DNA of 64,000 nucleotides from Cladophialophora immunda (Eukaryota > Ascomycota > Eurotiomycetes > Chaetothyriales > Herpotrichiellaceae), in assembly GCF_000835495.1 (NCBI RefSeq), contig NW_015622542.1, forward strand, positions 3,370,485 through 3,434,484. The letters run 5' to 3'. A program made the translations under genes and the position numbers. Shown in pieces: positions 56,421-64,000 of the stretch (position 1 is its first letter; each line of letters opens with the position of its first letter). The notes under the pieces are model-generated. The model had not been told where the DNA came from. It saw nothing but the letters and a program-made list of their open reading frames with translations, and did no database searches.

Positions 56421-57401
56421 ATGTCCGGCGGTTCCGACCCAGCTCGCGAGGCGAAGGTCCTGGATATTGGACATGGCCGGGAAGAACCTGCGTATGCTGG
56501 GGGCCTCCAATGCCCCGGATGTATGAAGACATTCAAGAGAGAGTCTGAACTCCATCGCCACTGGCGTTTACCGATACCATGCCAAATGCCAGGCTGCACC
56601 CAAACATTCCGGGACGACAAGCTGAAAAGCTTCATCAGTCATCACGCGACAAAGCACAGCGTCGATGGTCAGGAAACTTTGGATCAGGGTCAACTTGAGG
56701 ACTGTTTTGCTGGTACAAAGCATCCTTTCCCCTGGCCCGAGTGGGAACAGTATCTGTGCTGACTAGAGTAGCCAAAAAGAGGGAACATCGCAATAATATT
56801 CGCCCAGACCTCTGTACTGTACGCAATCCGAAATTCGCGACTGCTTCTCAAGATGCTTCCGGCAATTGGCATCTCAATCTCGAAGGAGAAATCCCCTTGT
56901 CACCGGGGCTCGTGCAAAGAGACAATCTCGCTCGCTACGGGCAAGGCGAGACACATCCTTCCCACGCAGGTGGATCAAGCCTCAATGGAAGAGTTTGTGG
57001 ACCCGATTCAATGGTTGAATTCTTGAGTTTTGACCCGTTCTCGTAGGTATCAGAACTGAAGCAGGAACTGTCGCACAAGGTTAGTGTCAAATTCGATAGG
57101 CATGAGGACTGGCTTTGACAGTGGCTTTAATTCCAATTTGTTGACTACCTCAAAAACACTGTCCTCAAAGCCGAACGTGACATACAAGTCCTAGTAAGCA
57201 TCCTATTTAACAACGAAGACACGAAGCGCGACTGTTGCTGACAACAAATAGGAACGCAAGATCAAGCTTCTTGAGGAAGTCATTGCAAGCTCGCTGCCGG
57301 GCTTACACTCTGGTGCTCAGCCGTCTCTCAACCACCTTGAGGAATTCGCGGATTTGGTTGACTGGCACGATGAACACGAAGAGAACTCTGCCTTCGAGTG
57401 A
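56421..57401 (+). pseudogene. C2H2-like zinc-finger gene with in-frame stops (probable pseudogene or truncated gene)
   Basis: Exon 1 56421-56712 has two finger-like units, CPGCMKTFKRESELHRHW and CQMPGCTQTFRDDKLKSF followed by HHATKH. A 59-base GT..AG intron (56713-56771, branch GCTGAC) joins in frame to KKREHRNNIRPDLC. The frame then runs to TAG at 57044. The same frame continues beyond it with coding-like sequence (VSELKQELSHK, FVDYLKNTVLKAERDIQVL), crossing TGA at 57116 and TAA at 57128. A normal intron (57194-57251) then leads to a coiled-coil tail starting ERKIKLLEEVIA and a final TGA at 57399. TAG and TAA could each come from one C-to-T change in a Gln codon. Either the product is cut to about 203 residues or the gene is dead. 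A 41-base intron at 57080-57120 would remove one of the stops but not all. No function assigned beyond nucleic-acid binding. Confidence 0.6.
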
Positions 57402-58940
57402 ATGCTGAATTACGTAGACGCTACAGTTCATCTACTGAAGGCAGACATCTTGCCTTCCGATTTTCAGACAATCGCGCGTTTTGGAAGTAAAGGAAATGCG
57501 ATGGAAATGCTGATTGCATGTCTTCGTTCTCGTCGTCCCTCAAATGCCGAGCAACGTCGTACTGTTTCGTTCGACCTGGCAAGAAATCCAGGTCAGGAGG
57601 CATAGCAGTTGGTCTTGCCTGACACAGCCTAATGATGGGCTCGGTGGTTTGTCGTGAAACGGTCTGAGAGACTCTCGAACATCCCGACTATATGCAAAGA
57701 GCTTGAAGGATGATCCAATGCTCTTATACATCGTGGAGAAGCCTCTAGCTTTTCGTTTCTCTACTCTACTCGTGCGAAATAGAAAATGAACGGAAGAGCT
57801 GTAATGAGGGCGCGAGATCGCAGCCAGCGCTCCTCATTGGAGGCCCTGTCGTCGCCCTGTTAATGTGATTTCGAGACAATCCAGATATATCAACCTCACT
57901 AATAGCGATTGTACAGGTCGTCCGATAAACCTAGAATTGGACAAGTAACTGAGTACCACCATCATCATTATGCTCGTTATCAGCATTATTGCGTCCCTTG
58001 CTGTGCCTCGAAGGCGAGGAGAATCGCTTCTGAATATCTCTTCAGCTGGTTATCTAGGCCGACCTTCATTGGTATCCTCCGTCTAACATAGCGACTCTTG
58101 AGAAACAGACATTTCTGACGGTAAAGATCGTTCGAATTCCATGTCTGGAAGAGACAAAGTTTTGTCATTAGCAACAATTTGTGACGGACAGCTCTCGTTC
58201 CAGTGCATATTACTTAGGGTTGCTGGGGTAGGGGTTTGCGCCTCGCCATTGTCTTTGAACCCAAAGAATACTTGAGGAGCGGTTGAAAACCAGATCTGGA
58301 ATCCACAATTGCCGCATGGATCTTCGCGAATCGTCGGCGGACATTTATTCACCTTAGGATATCTCTCGAGTCCTCATTGTAAGGTTTCTGCACACCACAA
58401 AGGATTCGATGAATCTACCTTTGTCTTGTGCACATTCGTGTTGAGGTTCAGCAGCAAGCACCAGTCGAGCCGTTACTTGCCTCACGAAAGACGCAGAAGC
58501 TGCAAATCTATGGAGAACCAAGCATCGGGCCTTGATGGGCTGGAGAACTGCTTCTGTCAATCATGTCTATGGTGTATTCGAACCTAGAAAATAGGCAGCG
58601 CTACTATAATTTTGAATACTAACAGGTATTCCTCTCGGCAGAATCCCTTGTAGAAGTGAAATATGAGGTCATATATAGTAGCATACATCAAGAACAGATC
58701 TGGTGATGCTAGAGTCTTCTGGATCACAAGTTCTAGACTCAATTGCTGGAACATGCAGAATTTAGAGACAGCCTCTTTGGAGGGCTAGAAGGCATACCTG
58801 ATGCGGAGATTCACGCCAAGCTTTGCTGCGGCATCTGGTGGGCATGCGGAGAAATTTTTGAATCCCAAACGCCAGCCCGACAAAATCAACCGCGTGGAGA
58901 GACAATCTGCAATCTCTTGATCATAGCTCTCTTCCGGACC
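57402..58940. other. Gene-poor region before KRI1
   Basis: About 1.5 kb. Short frames on both strands (for example 58083-58352, minus) have some coding-like composition but no start, splice fit or family motif. It may hold more decayed sequence linked to the zinc-finger locus. Confidence 0.4.
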
Positions 58941-60829
58941 ATGGCTCGCGAATTTCTAAGTAGCGACTCGTCCGACAGCGAGGATGGAGGCGCCGATGTC
59001 CCACCCAGCGCCGAGTTGAAAGTCAATGAGGCATATGCACGCCGCTTCGAACATAACAAGAAACGAGAGGAACTACAAAGATGTAAAGATCCTTCTCCGT
59101 TTTAGTCACGGAACAATGTTTGAGCTGACCTTTCTCAATAGTAGAGGAAAAACTCGGCAAATCCTCCACTTCCCGAAAACGCAAACGCGGCGACAACGAC
59201 TCTCTCGATAGTGATGACGAAGGGGCTGCCTCAGACGATGACTCGACCAGCGAGTCCGAGGATGAGGGGGAGTTGGTGACCGAAACTCTTGACTCGGAGA
59301 TCATGGCCACGCTCAATGCAATTCGGTCGAAAGATCCTCGTGTTTACGACCAGTCTGCCACGTTCTATACCCATGATGACGAGGAGGGACAGGCAATGAC
59401 GAAGACAAGGAAGGAAAAACCGATGCACTTGCAAGATTACCACAGGCAAAATCTGCTGGAGAGTGGTGCGGGCGAGGAACAGGAAGATACCGTGCCTCTG
59501 ACATACAACCAAGAGCAAGAGCAGCTTAAGAAATCCATCATTGGAGAGATCAACGCAGCCGCAGAGGACGAGGATGAGGACGAAGAAGATGAGGAGGGCA
59601 ATGACAAATTCCTCATTGCGAAGAAAAAGGAAAAGACAGCCAAATCCGACGTTGTTTTGGACGTTGAGAGCGCAGACAAAGATCCTGAAGCTTTCTTGTC
59701 AAACTTCATGGCCTCGAGGGCTTGGGCCGCTCCCGACCCCTCTAGCCTGCACCCTTTTGATTCCGATGATGACGAAGAAGACAGAAGGGCAGACGAATTC
59801 GAGGAGGCATACAATCTACGATTCGAGGATCCTGAAAAATCAAACGAGACGCTGCGCTCTCATGCGAGAGACTTGGCTGCCAAATATTCCGTCCGGAGAC
59901 AAGAGGTGAACCCGCGACAAAAGAAGCGAGAAGCCGAGAAGGCGAAGAAAGAAGCCGAAAAGCAGCAGCGGAAAGAAGAGAAAGCCCGTCTTCGCAAGTT
60001 AAAGATCGAGGAGCTCGAAGAGAAGGTGCGCAGAATCAAGCGGGCCGCCGGTATAAAAACCCAAGATATGCGGCCTGAGGATTGGTCGCATCTGGTTGAC
60101 GACGATTGGGATGACGCCAAATGGGAGGAAGAAATGCACAAGCGTTTCGGCGATGAATACTACGCGGAGGAAGAACTTCCGAGCGAGGACGAGACAAGCG
60201 GAAAAAAGCGGAAACCTCGCAAGCCCAAATTTGATGATGACATTGACATCAAGGACATAGTTCCTGATTTCGATGAAGACGATAAGGCGGACTTTAGTCT
60301 GTCTGATGAAGAAGCTCCTCCGAAGAAGGCGAAGAAAATCAAGAAGTCGGTCGAAGACAAAAAGCGGGACACAAAGAAAGAACGGCGGATCATTGAACAA
60401 TTGGTGGCCGATCAACTACAACTGGAGCTGGATGCATCTTTGCCCGACAAGAAGACCGGTGGTTTCACGTACCGTGAGACATCGCCCAAGAGCTTTGGCC
60501 TTAGTGCAAGAGACATTCTGCTAGCTGACGACAAGCAACTGAATGAATTTGTCGGGCTGAAGAAGCTGGCATCATTCCGCGACCCAGAGAAGAAGCGCAA
60601 GGACTTGAAGAACCTGGGTAAGAAGGCACGGTTAAGGAAGTGGCGATTGGAGACCTTTGGCAATGAGGAAGGCCTGCAGGCCAGCAATCTGATTCCTGCG
60701 CAATCTGAGGTCGGGCATGACAGGCCTGAAGAAGACGAAGCTGGAGTCGACATCAGAACAGAGGGGACGAAGAAAAAGAAGAGAAGGAGGAACAAGAAGT
60801 CGAAGACAGAGGTTGATGCTGTTGTCTGA
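58941..60829 (+). CDS. kri1: KRI1, 40S ribosome biogenesis factor
   Basis: Two exons, 58941-59082 and 59142-60829; 609 aa. The N-terminus is acidic and serine-rich (MAREFLSSDSSDSEDGGADV), followed by the KRI1 hallmark block NEAYARRFEHNKKREELQR just before the intron. Long acid runs alternate with basic, lysine-rich helices, typical of nucleolar proteins. The C-terminal conserved part includes YAEEELPSEDE, KFDDDIDIKDIVPDF, FTYRETSPKSFGLSARDILL, and FVGLKKLASFRDPEKK, then a lysine/arginine-rich tail as nuclear signal. Kri1 works with Krr1 in the nucleolus in pre-18S rRNA processing and small-subunit assembly. The start is fixed by conservation from the second codon on; an upstream in-frame extension is not part of the family. 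Confidence 0.95.
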
Positions 60830-61667
60830 ACAAAATATTGTGGAGATGTCTATGGAGAACTCGAATGTCTGGACCTCGGAAGGAAAAGGGGAACACCTAG
60901 TCCAGGGTGAGAAGATGCTCCTCAGCCTTGCCACCAATTCTAGCGATGGATATAGATCGGCCTCACAAGCTCTTGGCTGAATGCCTCATATCTCGGTCAT
61001 CGAGTTTTAGTATGCCGTTACCCGCGAGGCTCCGTCTCCGCGATCCCTTGTTTCAAGTCAAGTGCGCCGTACCCTGCACAGCATTATAAAACATAAGCTC
61101 TTATTCGTATTCGAGAGCCTCATGTGGCCAGCTTAAGGTTCACTGAGGATCTCTGGAGAAGCAGTGGATCGTTGAGGGAGCAAGGACTGTGTTTCGGCAA
61201 AATGGGCGGAAGGATGGGCATGTTTGAGAGAATTGTTTAGGCAGCCGGAGGAGCCGTCCAGTGGCTGGCCAGAGCCTGGCACCTCCCCCGGGCAAGCGCG
61301 ATAGGGGCCACGGGCGAGCCGGTTGCTGTGCAGAGGGCCACCCTTTTTTTCGCTCAGCGGAGACAAAATTTTGATTGCGGACGATAATTGCCCGGGGAGG
61401 AGGGCGCTGAGAATTTCGCTGGTGGCTCGGGAAAAAGTGCACACAAGCAGCTCGCATTGACGGTTGTGCTGAGCGAGATCCGGCCCTTACCGCATCGGGT
61501 TTAGCACCAGTCGAGCTCCCAATCCCTTTGAAAAATACCTGTCCGCTTCTAAACTTCCTCCATCTCTCTTTTTCGCATCTTCGCATCTTTTTCTTGCGTC
61601 CACCCATCACTTCTCTCCCTTCTCTCCTCTCAATCATAGTCCTCAGTTCTTCATAACCACCGTCAAG
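60830..61667. other. Promoter region of the ADP/ATP carrier
   Basis: About 840 bases. The last 120 bases are strongly CT-rich with repeated TCGCATCTT-like motifs, fitting the leader of a highly expressed fungal gene. No coding feature. Confidence 0.6.
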
Positions 61668-63303
61668 ATGGCCAAAGGGTTAGTCCATGCTCCATCCACT
61701 GTCCATTCGTGCTCTGGTGCAGCTGGTGCCGTTACCCGGCGGCCTCCCTGAGCTGCACGAGCAGCATCCGAGCAACCCTCGGCCAAATTTGGACATACAC
61801 ATGCTGACTTGTTGTCATCTAGAGAGGTGGATCAAGGGGCCAAGACGATACTGGGCATGCCCGGTAAGGCTTCACCGTCGTTAACGTCGACGTCCAGGAC
61901 TCAGAGCTCCCCGGACTTCACCTCGACCATACGACAATCTCCGGCCGTGGTCAATAGAAACTAACTTTCGACCGTAGGTTTCGTGGTCGACTTTTTGATG
62001 GGTGGTGTTTCTGCCGCTGTCTCAGTGAGTAGCGCGCCAGTCGTGGTAGCTGGTCAAGAGGCATTTGAAGCTGACAGTTTTTCCAGAAAACTGCCGCCGC
62101 CCCCATTGAGCGTGTCAAGCTCTTGATCCAAAATCAGGTATGTCTACCTGTTCCACCCCATCGAACACATCTACATGACCCATGCAAAACCCTTCCCCAC
62201 GTCCGAAAGGTCCCCGTCCACCATAGGCGGAAAAAATCTCTTATCAAAAATTGTTCAATGCGATGATAACACTGCAATGGATCCTCGACCGAGCGCAAAA
62301 ACTTACAATGACGTATAGGATGAAATGATCAAAGCCGGTCGTCTCGACCGCAAGTACAGTGGTATCATCGACTGCTTCAGCCGAACCATGAAGAGCGAAG
62401 GTGTCATGGCTCTGTGGAGAGGTAACACTGCCAACGTTATCCGATACTTCCCTACCCAGGCGCTCAACTTCGCCTTCCGCGATACCTACAAGTCGATGTT
62501 CGCCTTCAAGAAGGAACGTGATGGATACTGGAAGTGGATGGCCGGTAACTTGGCCTCTGGTGGTGCCGCCGGTGCCACTTCGCTCCTCTTCGTCTACTCC
62601 CTCGATTATGCTCGGTATGTCTCGTGCCCTTTGTTTCATCTCCCGGCGGATTGCTGATACATTTTCACACAGTACCCGTCTTGCCAACGATGCCAAATCT
62701 GCCTCCAAGGGTGGCGGTGAACGTCAATTCAACGGTCTCGTCGATGTCTACCGCAAGACCCTGGCTTCCGATGGTATTGCCGGTCTCTACCGTGGTTTCG
62801 GTCCTTCCGTCTTGGGTATCATCGTCTACCGTGGTCTCTACTTCGGCATGTACGACTCCATCAAGCCTGTTCTCTTGGTCGGTCCTCTCGAGGGTAACTT
62901 CTTGGCCTCTTTCATGCTCGGCTGGGGTGTCACCACTGGTGCCGGTATCGCTTCCTACCCTCTTGATACCATCCGTCGTCGCATGATGATGACGTCCGGT
63001 GAGGTAAGTGTTTTAGTCCCTGCGTCTTCCGGGCTTCACAAACCTGTCTAACCTCTATGCGCAGGCTGTCAAATACAAGAGCTCCTTCGACGCTGCCCAG
63101 AAGATCATGGCCGCTGAGGGTATCCGATCCTTCTTCAAGGGTGCTGGTGCCAACATCCTCCGTGGTGTTGCTGGTGCCGGTGTGCTCTCCATCTACGACC
63201 GTATGTTTCGATTCCGATCTCGTTATATGTTCTCATGCTAACAAGTTTGACAGAGGTCCAACTTCTCATGTTCGGCAAGAAGTTCAAGGGCGGTTCTGGT
63301 TAA
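61668..63303 (+). CDS. Mitochondrial ADP/ATP carrier
   Basis: Eight exons: 61668-61678, 61823-61863, 61978-62024, 62087-62137, 62319-62614, 62673-63003, 63065-63200, 63254-63303; 320 aa. The first exon is only 11 bases (MAKG start). Three mitochondrial-carrier repeats each show the Px[DE]xx[KR] motif: PIERVK, SLDYARTR and PLDTIRR. The nucleotide-carrier signature RRRMMMTSG follows the third, which is specific for ADP/ATP carriers. It exchanges matrix ATP for cytosolic ADP across the inner membrane. Intron density is much higher toward the 5' end, and codon use is strongly biased (many GGT, GTC, CTC), both usual for highly expressed mould genes. The orthologue is called AAC, ANC or PET9 in yeasts; the local name is not known. 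Confidence 0.97.
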
Positions 63304-64000
63304 GCGCCTCGTCACTTTACTGCGACGAACTCAAGAAGCGATTGTTCCAATCGCACAAAACGGTGTAACAGGGGAAGCATGGTGTAATAGCGCGCCTTCA
63401 GTGGGGAGGCTCAAAAGGTGGTGCGAGACTGTACGATGACATGGTGAGGTGTTGGCAGGGGCAGCAGGGCGGGCGACCGAGTCGAGAGAGACGAAACACA
63501 TCTTGCAAATAGAGACGACACAAACGGGGATTGACGAGGGAAAATGGCCACGTTGAAACTCGTTGGGGGTTTTGTTCACAATATGCAATGGGGTTTCTTG
63601 CTTTACAACATCCTTTCGTTTCCTTTTCACTCCGGTCTGCAATTGTACTTTACTGCCTCGGCTTGTTTTGCAAAACATCTCACTTCGCTCCATCCTGCGG
63701 CTTTCCGTCCTCTAATCCGTCTCTGTATCCCTGCAGAAGTGTCGATCATCTTGCAGGAATTCCCGTGGTGGGTGCAGGGGTAACCACCAGGGGGTAAACA
63801 CCATTGATCCATTCATCACAGGTAGCCCCGTCCATCTACCCCCCATCCACTGCCTCGGGACACATCTATAACCAGGTACGTATAGAAGTGGCCCTCACTT
63901 TTTGTTTATTACCTACTCCCCAGAAAGTAGTTCTGCTAGTGTTCCGTGTCGGCGTCCAATCGGTGCATCTACATTGGGTGTTATACAGGTCCCAGCAAGT
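63304..64000. other. 3' flank of the ADP/ATP carrier to the window edge
   Basis: About 700 bases, the first part likely 3' untranslated. Short frames at 63531-63812 on both strands have no motif support. No gene called. Confidence 0.5.

Noticed and set aside
58743..58940. N-terminal extension in frame with KRI1
   Set aside because: KRI1 proteins begin at the MAREFLSSDS start; the upstream part has no family similarity and is probably leader.
59437..60795. Serine-rich minus-strand frames
   Set aside because: They mirror the acidic GAG/GAT repeats of KRI1 on the other strand.

Overview
This is nuclear DNA of a filamentous ascomycete fungus (Pezizomycotina). The evidence is the intron style (GT..AG introns of about 55-165 bases, mostly under 100, with CTAAC/CTGAC branch sites), two Zn(2)Cys(6) regulators, CorA-like, PTH11/rhodopsin-like and MFS families typical of moulds, and clear MNN9, KRI1 and ADP/ATP carrier orthologues. 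I could not assign a genus from sequence alone. Genes lie on both strands, each with its own promoter; there are no operons. One assembly gap of 721 N lies at 12969-13689. No CRISPR array or rRNA was seen, and no convincing tRNA.

Layout. 1-6.7 kb: an unusual single ORF that joins a fungal rhodopsin-like (PTH11/SAT4-type) receptor domain to a fucose-permease-type MFS transporter and runs off the left edge; a six-exon hexose transporter on the same strand; and a small two-exon membrane protein. 8.4-12.2 kb: a conserved protein of unknown function and MNN9, a Golgi mannosyltransferase subunit. 12.7-14.1 kb: the gap, with flanks that look like a mobile-element remnant and an 11-bp direct repeat outside it. 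14.7-24 kb: two low-complexity hypothetical proteins, a GNAT acetyltransferase and a cytochrome P450. 24.8-33 kb: a large fungal-type protein kinase, two small multi-exon genes and a CorA-like membrane protein that lacks the GMN motif.

34-50 kb looks like a catabolic/transport neighbourhood: Zn(2)Cys(6) regulator, DAL5-type anion/cation symporter, glutaredoxin-like protein, HpcH/HpaI aldolase, acyl-CoA dehydrogenase ending in the peroxisomal signal SKL, an organic-solute-transporter (OST-alpha/TMEM184) family protein with an apparent frameshift, and a second Zn(2)Cys(6) regulator divergent from it. Whether these act together is inference.

50-64 kb is mostly housekeeping: an intronless BAR-PH-VASt sterol-transfer protein of the SIP3/LAM family, a C2H2-like zinc-finger gene that appears decayed by in-frame stops, KRI1 (ribosome biogenesis) and the mitochondrial ADP/ATP carrier with seven introns. 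Exon boundaries given below were set by hand from splice motifs and frame, and lengths were checked to be divisible by three.
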